A stretch of 64,000 nucleotides of DNA from Xylanimonas cellulosilytica DSM 15894 (GCF_000024965.1 NC_013530.1:992001-1056000); one strand, 5' to 3'. Counted from the stretch's first letter, positions 7,587 to 16,318 are shown. Notes: generated from the letters alone by a model not told the origin. Numbers and translations are program-made.

Positions 7587-9929
7587 TCAGGCGATCGTGA
7601 ACTCCGCGCGCAGCAGGTCTTCGGGGCGGGAGGAGCGGCCGACCTGGAGCTCGAAGGTGCCCGGCTCGACGACGCGCTCCCCGCGGGCGTCGACGATCGT
7701 GCACGCCGCCGCCGGGAGGTCCAGGTCCACGGTGAGCGTGGCGCCCGGATCGACCGTGACCTGGGTGAACGTCTTGAGCTCGCGCTCGGCCCAGGATGCG
7801 GAGGTGACCAGGTCGCTGACGTAGACCTGCACGGTCTCCAGCGCCGGGCGGGTGCCGGTGTTGGTGAGCGTCACCCGGGCCCGGATGGCGTCGTCGGCGC
7901 TCACGTCGGGGGTGTCGATGACCAGGTCGGAGTACTCGACCGTGGTGTACGACAGGCCCTGCCCGAACGCGAACGCGGGGGCCTGGGTGAGGTCGGCGTA
8001 CCGGTTGCCGTGCTGCCCGCGGATCTGGTTGTAGTAGGTGGGCTGCTGGCCCACGTGCCGCGCGAACGAGATCGGTAGGCGCCCGGACGGTTCGATCTGG
8101 CCGAGCAGCAGCTCGGCGATCGCCCGTCCGCCGGTCATGCCGGGGTTGGCGGCCCAGATCAGCGCGGACGCCGCGGCGGCCGACGGCGGCAGCACGAGCG
8201 GCTTGGACGCCATCAGCACGACGACGAACGGCGTCCCGGTCGCGGCGAGCGCGTCGAGCAGGGCGGTCTGCCCGCCGATCAGGTCGAGCGTCGCCGTGGA
8301 CCGGCCCTCACCGACCAGCTCGATCCGGTCGCCCACCACCGCGACGACGACGTCGGCCGCCTGCGCCGCGGTCACGGCCTGCGCGAGCTGGGCGTCGTCG
8401 ACGGGGGCCGGGACCACGATCGGGGGGCGCGGCTGACCGTCGGGGAAGTGTGTTCCCTCGGGGTCGGGCTCGAGCGTGAGGATGTCGGCGCCGCGCGCGT
8501 GGGTGACCTCCCAGCCGGTCGGGACGTGGGCGCGCAGCCCGTCCAGGACCGTGGTGATCATCTCGCGCGGGTGCCCGTCGGGCAGCCAGGTGACCTGCCC
8601 GGAGGAACCGGCCCAGTCGCCGAGCTGCTCCTGCGGGTCGTCGGCCAGCGGCCCGACGACGGCGATCCGCATCCCACCCGCCCCGGTGGTTGAGCCTGTC
8701 GAAACCGTGGGGGCGGTTTCGACAGGCTCAACCACCGGTGGGGTGGTTTCGACAGGCTCAACCACCGGGGTGGGCTCAACCACCGGGGTCGGCAGCAGCG
8801 GGAGGAGGCCGTCGTTGGTCAGCAGGACCAGGGAGCGGCGGGTGATCTCGAGGTTGAGGTCCTGGTGCGAGCCGAGCACCTGCGCGATGCGTGCCGGGGA
8901 CGGGCGGCGGCGGTCCTCGAACAGGCCGAGCTCGAACTTCAGGGTCAGGATGCGTGCGACGGCGTCGTCGAGGTCCGACTCGGTGATCAGGCCGGCCTCG
9001 ATCGCGGCGAGCGCACCGTCGAAGAACTGCGGCGTCGTCATCACCATGTCGTTGCCGGCCTTCACGGCGGCCGCGGCGGCGTGCATGTGCGTGGGCTGGA
9101 CCTTCTGCTCCCAGACCATGCGCCCGACGTTGTCCCAGTCGGTGATCAGGGTGCCGGTGTACCCCCATTCGCCGCGCAGCACGTCGGTCAGGAGCCAGTC
9201 GTTGACGGTGATGGGGACGCCGTCGGTGGTCTGGTAGCCGAGCATGAAGGTGCGGCAGCCCTCGCGGGCCACCCGCTCGAACGGGGGCAGGAACCACGAG
9301 CGCAGCTTGCGTCGGGAGATGTCTGCTTCGGACGCGTCGCGGCCGCCCTGGGTCTCGGAGTACCCGGCGAAGTGCTTGGCGGTGGCCAAGATGGCGGTCG
9401 GGTCGTCCAGGCCGGCGCCCTGGTAGCCGCGCACGGCGGCGGAGGCGAGCTCGCCGATCAGGTGCGGGTCCTCCCCGAACGTCTCGTCCACGCGGCCCCA
9501 GCGCAGGTCGCGGGCGATGCACAGCACGGGGGAGAACGTCCAGTGGATGCCCGTCGCGGCCGTCTCGACCGCGGTGGCCCGGGCCATCTTCTCGACCAGG
9601 TCCGGGGACCAGGACGCGGCCATGGCGAGCTGGGTCGGGAAGATCGTGGCGCCCTCGAAGAACGAGTGCCCGTGGATGGCGTCCTCACCGATCAGCAGCG
9701 GGATCTGCAGCCGGGTCTGGTCGGTCAGGTCGTGCGCCTCGACCACCAGCTCGGGGGACGTGTGCAGGATCGAGCCCACGTGCTTGTCGAGGATGTGCTC
9801 CTTGACCCCCTCACGGGCGTCGAGCTGCATCATCTGGCCGACCTTCTCCTCACGCGTCATCCGGGCGAGGAGGTCGGCCACCCGGTCGGCGACCGGAAGC
9901 GTCGGGTCGAGGTACTGCGCGGCTGTCAT
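7587..9929 (-). CDS. GH3 beta-glucosidase with a repeat-encoded linker
   Basis: This 780-residue glycoside hydrolase family 3 enzyme would release terminal beta-linked sugars from oligosaccharides. The N-terminal barrel (about 1-370) carries GEDAIHGHSFFEG, ARDLRWGRVDETFGEDPHL, KHFAGY and the nucleophile region TLITDWDNVGRM. The second domain begins at MRIAVVGPLADDP (residue 420) and a fibronectin-III-like C-terminus follows. No signal peptide is seen, so it should act in the cytosol on imported sugars. The ATG at 9929 overlaps the permease stop by four bases. Residues 381-419 are encoded by inserted 25-bp repeats, which lie between domains. Exact substrate (gluco or xylo) is not decidable. 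Confidence 0.93.
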   Translation of the reverse strand: MTAAQYLDPTLPVADRVADLLARMTREEKVGQMMQLDAREGVKEHILDKHVGSILHTSPELVVEAHDLTDQTRLQIPLLIGEDAIHGHSFFEGATIFPTQLAMAASWSPDLVEKMARATAVETAATGIHWTFSPVLCIARDLRWGRVDETFGEDPHLIGELASAAVRGYQGAGLDDPTAILATAKHFAGYSETQGGRDASEADISRRKLRSWFLPPFERVAREGCRTFMLGYQTTDGVPITVNDWLLTDVLRGEWGYTGTLITDWDNVGRMVWEQKVQPTHMHAAAAAVKAGNDMVMTTPQFFDGALAAIEAGLITESDLDDAVARILTLKFELGLFEDRRRPSPARIAQVLGSHQDLNLEITRRSLVLLTNDGLLPLLPTPVVEPTPVVEPVETTPPVVEPVETAPTVSTGSTTGAGGMRIAVVGPLADDPQEQLGDWAGSSGQVTWLPDGHPREMITTVLDGLRAHVPTGWEVTHARGADILTLEPDPEGTHFPDGQPRPPIVVPAPVDDAQLAQAVTAAQAADVVVAVVGDRIELVGEGRSTATLDLIGGQTALLDALAATGTPFVVVLMASKPLVLPPSAAAASALIWAANPGMTGGRAIAELLLGQIEPSGRLPISFARHVGQQPTYYNQIRGQHGNRYADLTQAPAFAFGQGLSYTTVEYSDLVIDTPDVSADDAIRARVTLTNTGTRPALETVQVYVSDLVTSASWAERELKTFTQVTVDPGATLTVDLDLPAAACTIVDARGERVVEPGTFELQVGRSSRPEDLLRAEFTIA
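8685..8790. repeat. 25-bp repeats inserted inside the GH3 coding region
   Basis: A forward copy (about 8685-8706), reverse copies (about 8714-8735 and 8741-8765) and a reverse half copy (about 8773-8787) lie in the coding sequence. They are read as [29 protein letters not shown] and VSTGSTTG. The inserted length keeps the frame and lies between the two catalytic-fold domains. Confidence 0.95.
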
Positions 9930-10978
9930 GCTTCGTCCTTCGTCAGGGTGACGGCGACGGCATCGTCGTCGGCCGGTGGGATGGGCGGCGTCGTCGTCGG
10001 CGGGCGGCGGACGGCACGCACCTCGGTCACTGACGACGAGGCTTTCATGCCGCGCTTGCGCAGCGCGCGGGCACGCTCGCCCGCGGACCGCAGGCGCGGG
10101 TTGACGTACTCGTCGATGCCGAAGTTGATGAGCGAGAGGGCGACGCCGAGCAGCGCGATCGCCAGGCCCGCAGGGACGTACCACCACCAGAAGTCGGGGA
10201 AGGCGCCGTTCTGCTGCGCCCAGAACAGGATCGTGCCCCAGTTGAGGTTGGTGATCGGGATGACGCCGATGAACGCCAGCGTCGTCAGGCCCAGGACGGC
10301 CGCGGTCACGGTGCCCACGAACGACGAGGCGATGATCGCCATGAGGTTCGGCAGCATCTCGACCGTGATGATCCGCCACAGCGGCTCACCGTTGGCGCGG
10401 GCCGCCTGGACGAAGTCGCGGTTGCGCAGCGACATCGTCTGGGCACGCAGCACGCGCCCGCCCCACGCCCAGCCGGTGATCGCCAGCACGGCGGCCACGA
10501 GGAACAGCGACGGGTTCTCCTGCTGGGAGGTGATGATGATCATCAGCGGCAGGCCGGGGATGACGAGGAACACGTTGGTCAGCGCGGACAGCGACTCCGA
10601 CTTCCAGCCGGAGACGTAGCCCGCCGTCACGCCGATCGCGATGGCGATGACGGTGGCGATGATGCCGGCGGCGAAGCCGACGATCAGCACGCCCCGGGTG
10701 CCGTACACGATCTGGGCGAACACGTCCTCACCCATGTGGGTGGTGCCCAGCCAGTGCGTGCCCGACGGCGGCTGCCGCAGCGCGGTGAAGTCCTTCTCGA
10801 GCGGCTCGAACCGGGTCAGCAGCGGCGCGAACACGGCCATGAGCACGAACACGCCCAGGATGGCCAGGCCGGTGAGGGACTTCCCGTTGCGGAACATCGC
10901 GAAGCCGCTGCCCAGCCCTTTCTTGCGGGGCGGGGTCACCGGGGCGACGGGGGTCTCGGAGACGACGGTTGCGGTCAT
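9926..10978 (-). CDS. ABC importer permease, DppC/OppC type (GH3-linked system)
   Basis: This 350-residue inner-membrane permease belongs to the binding-protein-dependent importer of family-5 solutes. It has an N-terminal membrane segment (about 37-56), the SGTHWLGTTHMGEDVFAQIVYG stretch typical of DppC in two pieces, and the EAA-type loop with FVQAARANGEPLWRII. The C-terminal 50 residues are a charged and Pro/Thr-rich tail ending TLTKDEA. It lies three bases after the DppB-type gene and overlaps the GH3 start by four bases, so all are one operon. Confidence 0.94.
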   Translation of the reverse strand: MTATVVSETPVAPVTPPRKKGLGSGFAMFRNGKSLTGLAILGVFVLMAVFAPLLTRFEPLEKDFTALRQPPSGTHWLGTTHMGEDVFAQIVYGTRGVLIVGFAAGIIATVIAIAIGVTAGYVSGWKSESLSALTNVFLVIPGLPLMIIITSQQENPSLFLVAAVLAITGWAWGGRVLRAQTMSLRNRDFVQAARANGEPLWRIITVEMLPNLMAIIASSFVGTVTAAVLGLTTLAFIGVIPITNLNWGTILFWAQQNGAFPDFWWWYVPAGLAIALLGVALSLINFGIDEYVNPRLRSAGERARALRKRGMKASSSVTEVRAVRRPPTTTPPIPPADDDAVAVTLTKDEA

Positions 10979-10981
10979 GGC

Positions 10982-11974
10982 TCAGGCCTCCGTCTGGCGC
11001 GTGCGCGGGTCGAGGACGGCGTAGGCGACGTCGGCCAGGATGTTGGCGACGAGCACCGTGAGGGTGATGATCAGGAACAGCCCCTGCATGAGCGGGTAGT
11101 CCTTGGCCCCGGTGGCCTCCAGCAGCAGCTTGCCGACGCCGGGGTAGGAGAACACCAGCTCCATGACGAGCGTGCCGCCGACGATGAAGCCGAGCGCGAG
11201 GGCGAAGCTCTGGATCTGCGGCAGCACCGCGTTGCGGGCGGCGTACCGGGTGAGCACCCGGCGGGCCGGCAGGCCCTTGGCCTGCGCGACGGTGACGTAG
11301 TCCTCGTCGAGGATCGTGATCATCATGTTGCGCATGCCGAGGATCCAGCCGCCGAGCGACGCGATGACGATGGTCAGCGCGGGCAGGGTGCCGTGCTTGA
11401 TCACCTCGAGGATGAACGCGGGGTCCCACGACGGCGTCGAGCCGCGTCCGTAGGCGTGCGACGCCGGGAACCAGCCCAGCCCGCTGGCGAACACGGCGAT
11501 CGCGATCAGGCCCATCCAGAAGTACGGGACGGTGGAGAAGAACGTCGAGATCGGCACCAGCACGTCGGCGCGCGAGCCGCGGCTCCAGCCGATGAGCGAG
11601 CCCAGCAGCGTGCCGATCGAGAAGCTCAGGATGGTCGCGATGCCGACCAGGCCGATCGTCCACGGCAGGGCCGCCGCGATGACATCCGTCACCGGGGCCA
11701 GGCCGCGGGACAGCGAGCGGCCCAGGTCGCCGGAGAACATCAGACCCCAGTAGTCGACGTACTGCTGCAGCAGCGGCTTGTCGGTGTTGAGCCCGAACAG
11801 GATCCGCAGCGAGTCGATCGCCTCCGGGGTGACCTGGCCGCGGTGACGGGCCAGGTACGCCTGGATCGGGTCGCCCTTCATGAACCGGGGCAGGAAGAAG
11901 TTGATCGTGATGGCCGCCCAGGCCGTGAACAGGTAGAAGGCGGCGCGGCGGGCGAAGAAGCGCAGGGTGTTCAT
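10982..11974 (-). CDS. ABC importer permease, DppB/OppB type (GH3-linked system)
   Basis: The 330-residue partner permease has six predicted membrane segments, a first segment in FFARRAAFYLFTAWAAITI, the family stretch GDLGRSLSRG, and the ATPase-docking loop with DYVTVAQAKGLPARRVL. The ATG at 11974 overlaps the stop of the upstream ATPase gene by four bases. It pairs with the DppC-type protein to form the membrane channel. Confidence 0.94.
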   Translation of the reverse strand: MNTLRFFARRAAFYLFTAWAAITINFFLPRFMKGDPIQAYLARHRGQVTPEAIDSLRILFGLNTDKPLLQQYVDYWGLMFSGDLGRSLSRGLAPVTDVIAAALPWTIGLVGIATILSFSIGTLLGSLIGWSRGSRADVLVPISTFFSTVPYFWMGLIAIAVFASGLGWFPASHAYGRGSTPSWDPAFILEVIKHGTLPALTIVIASLGGWILGMRNMMITILDEDYVTVAQAKGLPARRVLTRYAARNAVLPQIQSFALALGFIVGGTLVMELVFSYPGVGKLLLEATGAKDYPLMQGLFLIITLTVLVANILADVAYAVLDPRTRQTEA

Positions 11975-12768
11975 CGGGTGCCCCCGTTCGCGGCGAAGTG
12001 CTTGTCGGGGTCCGGCGACGCGGCGAGCAGCGCCTTCGTGTAGTCGTGCTGCGGGCGCAGGATCACCTCGTCCGAGGGGCCCTGCTCCACGACGCGGCCG
12101 CGGTGGAGCACCATGATCTCGTCCGAGAAGTGCCGGGCCGTGGCCAGGTCGTGCGTGATGTACAGGACGCCCAGGTTCTGGGAGCGCTGCAGCTCGGCGA
12201 GCAGGTTGAGCACGCCGAGGCGGATCGAGACGTCGAGCATCGACACGGGCTCGTCGGCCACCAGCAGCGCCGGCCGGGACGCGATCGCGCGGGCGATGGC
12301 CACGCGCTGGCGCTGACCACCCGAGAGCTCGTGCGGGCGGCGGTCGATCGTGGCGCCCGGGTCCAGGCGCACCACCTCGAGCAGGCGCACCACCTCGGCC
12401 TCGACGTCGGCCTTCGGCACCACGCGGTCGAGCCGCAGCGGGCGCTCCAGGTGGTGACGGATGGTGTGGTACGGGTTCAGCGACGCGAACGGGTCCTGGA
12501 AGACCATGCGCACCTGCTGGCGGTACCGGCGCAGCCCTGCGCCGCGGCGGGGGATCGGGGTGCCGTCCAGCAGCACCTGCCCCGACGTCGCGCGCTCGAG
12601 CTGGGTGATGATCTTCGCGATCGTCGACTTGCCCGACCCGGACTGGCCCACGAGGGCCACCGTGCGGCCCGAGGTCACGGTCACGTCGACGTCGTCGAGC
12701 GCGAGCATCGACCCGGCGCCGCGCACGTGGTACTTCTTCGTGACGCCCTTCAGCTCCAGCATGCTCAT
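11971..12768 (-). CDS. ABC importer ATPase, DppF/OppF type (GH3-linked system)
   Basis: This 265-residue ATPase powers the importer. It has Walker A GQSGSGKSTI (about 44), the Q-loop FQDPFASLNPY, signature [14 protein letters not shown] and Walker B LLVADEPVSMLD. The start is taken as the ATG at 12768, because it overlaps the stop of the short upstream frame in an ATGA; an in-frame ATG at 12798 would add ten residues. It lacks the cysteine-rich C-terminal extension of many OppF proteins. Confidence 0.93.
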   Translation of the reverse strand: MSMLELKGVTKKYHVRGAGSMLALDDVDVTVTSGRTVALVGQSGSGKSTIAKIITQLERATSGQVLLDGTPIPRRGAGLRRYRQQVRMVFQDPFASLNPYHTIRHHLERPLRLDRVVPKADVEAEVVRLLEVVRLDPGATIDRRPHELSGGQRQRVAIARAIASRPALLVADEPVSMLDVSIRLGVLNLLAELQRSQNLGVLYITHDLATARHFSDEIMVLHRGRVVEQGPSDEVILRPQHDYTKALLAASPDPDKHFAANGGTR

Positions 12769-12848
12769 GGGCGTACGCGCTTCGCTCCGTGCGCCCATGA
12801 GGCACGAGGTGCACTGTGCTTTCTCATTCGCTCGCTCCGCTCGCTCAT
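12765..12848 (-). CDS. 27-codon coupling frame made by an MSERSER-type repeat
   Basis: A short frame beginning MSERSERMRKHSAP fills the gap between the two ATPase genes. Its ATG overlaps the upstream ATPase stop in ATGA (12845-12848) and its TGA overlaps the downstream ATPase start in ATGA (12765-12768). The first 24 bases (12825-12848) are a purine-rich, internally repeated element, and the end carries an inverted repeat, CATGGGCG at 12766 with CGCCCATG at about 12792. It probably carries ribosomes from one ATPase gene to the next; a functional peptide is unproven. Confidence 0.45.
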   Translation of the reverse strand: MSERSERMRKHSAPRASWAHGAKRVRP

Positions 12849-13690
12849 GCCGCTCCCTCCCCGGTGCGCAGGAACCCGCCGCGGTCGCCCGTGAGGCTCG
12901 GGAAGGAGCCCAGGAGCTTGCGCGTGTACTCGTGGCTCGCGTGGTGGTAGATGGCCGACGCCGTGTCCAGCTCGACGATCCGCCCCTCCTTCATCACCGC
13001 GATGCGGTCGGAGATCTCGAGCAGCAGCGGCAGGTCGTGGGTGATGAAGATGACGGAGAAGCCGAACTCCTCGCGCAGCTCGGAGATCTGCAGCAGGATC
13101 TCGCGCTGCACCAGGACGTCCAGCGCCGTCGTCGGCTCGTCCATGACCATGAGCTGCGGCCGCAGCGCGAGGGCCATCGCGATCATCACGCGCTGACGCA
13201 TGCCGCCGGAGAGCTCGTGCGGGTACGACCGCAGGCGGTCCCGGCCGACGCCGACGATGTCGAGGAGCTGCGCGCACTCGTGCACGCGCTCCGCGCGGCT
13301 CATCCGGGGCCGGTGGGTCTCGAAGACGTCACCGAGCTGCGTGCCGATCGACAGCACCGGGTTCAGGGCGTTCATCGCGCCCTGGAACACCATGGACGCC
13401 TTGTCCCAGCGGAAGCGCTGGAGCGACGCCTCGTCGAGGGCGAGCAGGTCGACGTCGGTGCCGGACTCGTCGTGGAAGACGACGGTGCCGGAGGTGATGA
13501 CGGCCGGCGGCTTGAGCAGGCGCTGGATGCCGTACGCCAGGGTCGTCTTGCCGCAGCCGGACTCGCCGGCCAGGCCCAGGATCTCGCCGCGCAACAGGTC
13601 GAGCGACATGTCGGCGACCGCCTCGACAGGCGGGTCGACGTCGTAGACGACGCTGAAGTCGCGGACCGTGAGCACGTTCTCACTGGTCAC
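12845..13690 (-). CDS. ABC importer ATPase, DppD/OppD type (GH3-linked system)
   Basis: This 281-residue ATPase has Walker A GESGCGKTTL, Q-loop FQGAMNALNPVLSIG, signature [14 protein letters not shown] and Walker [13 protein letters not shown]. The GTG at 13690 is chosen: it starts VTSENVLTVRDFSVVY, and a longer start at 13747 would be encoded by the adjacent hairpin repeat. It is the first ATPase gene after the binding protein and works as a heterodimer with the DppF-type ATPase. Confidence 0.92.
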   Translation of the reverse strand: MTSENVLTVRDFSVVYDVDPPVEAVADMSLDLLRGEILGLAGESGCGKTTLAYGIQRLLKPPAVITSGTVVFHDESGTDVDLLALDEASLQRFRWDKASMVFQGAMNALNPVLSIGTQLGDVFETHRPRMSRAERVHECAQLLDIVGVGRDRLRSYPHELSGGMRQRVMIAMALALRPQLMVMDEPTTALDVLVQREILLQISELREEFGFSVIFITHDLPLLLEISDRIAVMKEGRIVELDTASAIYHHASHEYTRKLLGSFPSLTGDRGGFLRTGEGAA

Positions 13691-13724
13691 GTGGGGGGTT
13701 CCGTTCGCGCGTGGGGTCGACAGG

Positions 13725-13772
13725 GTGGTTCCGACGGGCTCGACCATCGAGGGTCGAGCCCGTCGGAACCAC
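13725..13772. repeat. Perfect 21-bp inverted repeat between binding-protein and ATPase genes
   Basis: Arms at 13725-13745 and 13752-13772 are perfectly complementary around a 6-nt loop. The sequence GTGGTTCCGACGGGCTCGACC-like arm is a diverged member of the 25-bp repeat family fused with its inverse. It sits just after the binding-protein gene, where a hairpin would protect that mRNA and reduce downstream transcription, as is common for transporters needing more binding protein than permease. Confidence 0.9.
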
Positions 13773-13784
13773 GGGGGAGCGGGC

Positions 13785-15470
13785 TCAGCTCGCGGGCTTG
13801 AGCTTCGTGAGGATCAGCGGGACGGAGACCTGCAGGGGGTCGGCCGTCGCGTACTGGTCGTCCTCGTTCGGCCAGCCCACGTAGTTGCGGGTGTTGTACT
13901 CACCCAGCACCGGGTGGGTGCCCACGGGGATGACCGGCACCTGCTCGACGAAGATCTTCTGGATCTGGTCGAGCGCCGCGGTGCGCTCCTCGTCGCTGGA
14001 CGACGTCGCGTACGTGTTCAGCAGCGCGGTCGCCTCGTCGTCGATGTAGCGGCCGAAGTTGTAGTCCACCTCGTCACCGACGAGCAGCCAGCGGCCGTCC
14101 ATGGTGTCGGAGTACAGGTCGTACGGGGTGGTGCCGCTGTCGGTCCAGTGCATGATGGCGTCGAAGTCGCCGTTGCGCTTGGCGGCCCACCAGGTGTCGA
14201 CGTCGGGGGTGTCCACCTTGGCGTCCGCGCCGAGGGTCTTGCTGACCTGGTCGGCGATGAGGCTGATGCCGGTGACGTAGTCGTTCCAGCCCTGCGGGAC
14301 CTGGAGCGTGAAGGTGACGGTCTCGCCGTCGGGGTCGATGAGCGTGTCGCCGTCCCAGGTGTAGCCGGCGTCCTCGAGGACCTTGCGGGCGCCGTCGACG
14401 TCCATCGAGAACTCGGCACCCTCGTACTCGGAGGCGATGTACTGCTCGCCGACGGGGGTGGGCAGGCCGGTCACGGAGGTGAGCACCGGGCCGGCGTTCT
14501 CCCGGGCGATCTCGGTGTGGGCCGGGCGGTCGATGACCATGTTCACGGCCTTGCGGAAGGCGAGGTCGCTGAACGGCTTCTTCTGGTGGTTGACGAACAG
14601 CACGTCCGGGGCCATCACGTTGGCCGCCCAGAACACGTTGTGCTCCGGGTCCTTGTCGAGGTAGGCGTTCTCGATGTTGGAGATGAACGCCTGTGCCCAG
14701 TCGGCGTCGCCGTTGGCGAGCGCGGTGGTCAGCGCGGTGTTGTCGTTGTACGAGACGTAGTACAGCGTCGGCACGGCGAGGTCGCCGCCCCAGTAGTCGT
14801 CGCGGGCGGTCATGGTGACGGACTGGGAGGTGAAGCTCTCCAGCACGTACGGGCCGGTGCCGACGGGGTCGCCGTCGTTGGCGAACGTCGTCGGGTCCTC
14901 GACGTCCTTCCAGATGTGCTCGGGGACGATGTTGACGTGCAGCGCCTGCGCCTGCTTGACGAACTTCGACTCGCCGAAGGACAGCACGACGTCGTCGCCG
15001 TCCTTGGCGACCTCGGTGAGCTGGAGGTTGCCCGTGTCGAGGGCCGGGGTGTCCTTGATCAGGTTGAACGTGAAGACGATGTCGTCGGCGGTGAACTCCT
15101 CGCCGTCGTTCCACGTGACGCCGGCGCGCGGGGTGAGGCGCACCTGCGTGTAGTCGTCGTTCCACTCGACCTTCTCGGCGAGCATGGGCGTGGTCTCGTT
15201 CTTGCCCACCGGGTTGACGAACGCGAGCGGCTCGAAGACCACGTTCTTGTAGCCGAGCTTGTTGGCGGACGAGTCGCCGAGCCACGGGTTGTTGTTCTCC
15301 GTGGTGATCGCGCCGTCCGGCTTGGCGATGGTCAGCGGTGCGCCGACCGTGGGGGTGGTGTCCCCGGTCGCGCCCTCCGCGGGCCCGTTGTCCCCGCCGC
15401 CACCGCAGGCGGTCAGGAGAAGGCCTGCTACGGCGGCGGACGCCACCGCCGCAGTGATCTTCGACCTCAT
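13785..15470 (-). CDS. Family-5 solute-binding lipoprotein (GH3-linked system)
   Basis: This 561-residue lipoprotein binds the substrate outside the cell and delivers it to the permeases. The N-terminus is a lipoprotein signal with lipobox LLTAC (Cys22) followed by a glycine-rich linker. Body motifs of the SBP_bac_5 family include VRLTPRAGVTWNDGEEFTADDIVFTFN and FRKAVNMVIDR, here split. Family 5 includes peptide, nickel and oligosaccharide binders; the GH3 gene in the same operon makes a beta-linked oligosaccharide plausible. It is the first gene of the operon and divergent from a TetR gene. Confidence 0.92.
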   Translation of the reverse strand: MRSKITAAVASAAVAGLLLTACGGGGDNGPAEGATGDTTPTVGAPLTIAKPDGAITTENNNPWLGDSSANKLGYKNVVFEPLAFVNPVGKNETTPMLAEKVEWNDDYTQVRLTPRAGVTWNDGEEFTADDIVFTFNLIKDTPALDTGNLQLTEVAKDGDDVVLSFGESKFVKQAQALHVNIVPEHIWKDVEDPTTFANDGDPVGTGPYVLESFTSQSVTMTARDDYWGGDLAVPTLYYVSYNDNTALTTALANGDADWAQAFISNIENAYLDKDPEHNVFWAANVMAPDVLFVNHQKKPFSDLAFRKAVNMVIDRPAHTEIARENAGPVLTSVTGLPTPVGEQYIASEYEGAEFSMDVDGARKVLEDAGYTWDGDTLIDPDGETVTFTLQVPQGWNDYVTGISLIADQVSKTLGADAKVDTPDVDTWWAAKRNGDFDAIMHWTDSGTTPYDLYSDTMDGRWLLVGDEVDYNFGRYIDDEATALLNTYATSSSDEERTAALDQIQKIFVEQVPVIPVGTHPVLGEYNTRNYVGWPNEDDQYATADPLQVSVPLILTKLKPAS

Positions 15471-15551
15471 GTCAACTCCTCATCGAGATGTTCGTGCGCG
15501 ACACCCGCCGCAGCGGGTGCACCCTCGCCATCGAGCGCGCTGTGCCACGAA

Positions 15552-15573
15552 GGTTACAGCCCGGTCAGTAACC
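15552..15573. promoter_or_regulatory. Inverted repeat, candidate TetR operator
   Basis: GGTTAC (15552-15557) and GTAACC (15568-15573) are perfect arms around ten bases in the 181-bp divergent region between the TetR gene and the binding-protein gene. TetR-family operators are usually short palindromes near their own promoter, so this is the best candidate. Confidence 0.5.
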
Positions 15574-15610
15574 GATGGAACAATGTGCGCCAGAATGACG
15601 TCACGGTTCG

Positions 15611-15620
15611 GCAACGTTGC
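15611..15620. promoter_or_regulatory. 10-bp palindrome GCAACGTTGC upstream of the TetR gene
   Basis: A perfect palindrome lies 31 bases before the TetR start codon, in the same divergent region as the GGTTAC inverted repeat. It may be a second operator or a site for another regulator. Confidence 0.35.
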
Positions 15621-15651
15621 GCGGACCTCCCCGACCGACCAAGGTGGATCG

Positions 15652-16281
15652 ATGAGTTCGAGCAGGTCAGAGCGCCGCGAGCGCCCGCAGACGCAGGCAC
15701 GGCGGGCGGAGATCATCCGCGCTGCGACGGCGACGTTCGGGGCGAAGGGCTACAACCGGGGCCCGCTGACCGAGATCGCCGACCAGGTCGGGATGACGCA
15801 CGCCGGGATCCTGCACCACTTCGGCTCCAAGAACGCGCTGCTGCTCGAGGTGCTGCAGTACCGCGACGACTCCGACGTCGAGAAGCTGCCCGACCACCAC
15901 ATCCCCGGCGGCACCGAGCTGTTCCGCCACCTGGTGCGCACCGCGTTCCTCAACGCCCAGCGCGCCGGCATCGTGCAGGCGTTCGCGGTGCTCTCGGCGG
16001 AGTCCGTGACGGACGACCACCCCGCACGCTCGTACTTCGAGGAGCGGTACGCCAACCTGCGCCGCGAGGTGACCGAAGCCTTCCGGGTCATGTGCGAGGA
16101 GGCCGGCGTCACCGCGCCGGCGACCGTCGAGATGGCGTCGGCGTCGATCCTGGCCGTCATGGACGGCCTCCAGGTCCAGTGGCTCCTGGACCCCACGGCC
16201 CTGGACCTCGGCGAGGCCAGCGCCTTCGCGATCGAGGCGATCGTCGCCCAGGTCCTGACGCCGCGCTCCACGCTGCTCTGA
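15652..16281 (+). CDS. TetR-family transcriptional regulator
   Basis: The 209-residue protein has an N-terminal TetR helix-turn-helix (about 13-60: RRAEIIRAATATFGAKGY, ADQVGMTHAGILHHFGSKNALLLEVL) and a ligand-binding C-terminal domain. The ATG at 15652 has AAGGTGG just upstream. It is divergent from the binding-protein gene of the GH3-linked importer and probably represses it in the absence of a sugar or related ligand, which is inferred from position. Confidence 0.93.
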   Translation: MSSSRSERRERPQTQARRAEIIRAATATFGAKGYNRGPLTEIADQVGMTHAGILHHFGSKNALLLEVLQYRDDSDVEKLPDHHIPGGTELFRHLVRTAFLNAQRAGIVQAFAVLSAESVTDDHPARSYFEERYANLRREVTEAFRVMCEEAGVTAPATVEMASASILAVMDGLQVQWLLDPTALDLGEASAFAIEAIVAQVLTPRSTLL

Positions 16282-16288
16282 GCGGGGA

Positions 16289-16318
16289 CGAGGGCTCCGG
16301 CGGTTGCCGGAGCCCTCG
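16289..16318. terminator. Bidirectional hairpin terminator
   Basis: Perfect 12-bp arms (16289-16300 and 16307-16318) flank the loop CGGTTG, between the convergent TetR and fumC genes. The strong GC stem suits a terminator for both, although no long T tract follows. Confidence 0.75.

Noticed and set aside
10380-12814. Long minus-strand extensions fusing neighbouring transporter genes
   Set aside because: The extended parts are out-of-frame readings of the adjacent ATPase and permease genes. Real starts have ATGA overlaps.
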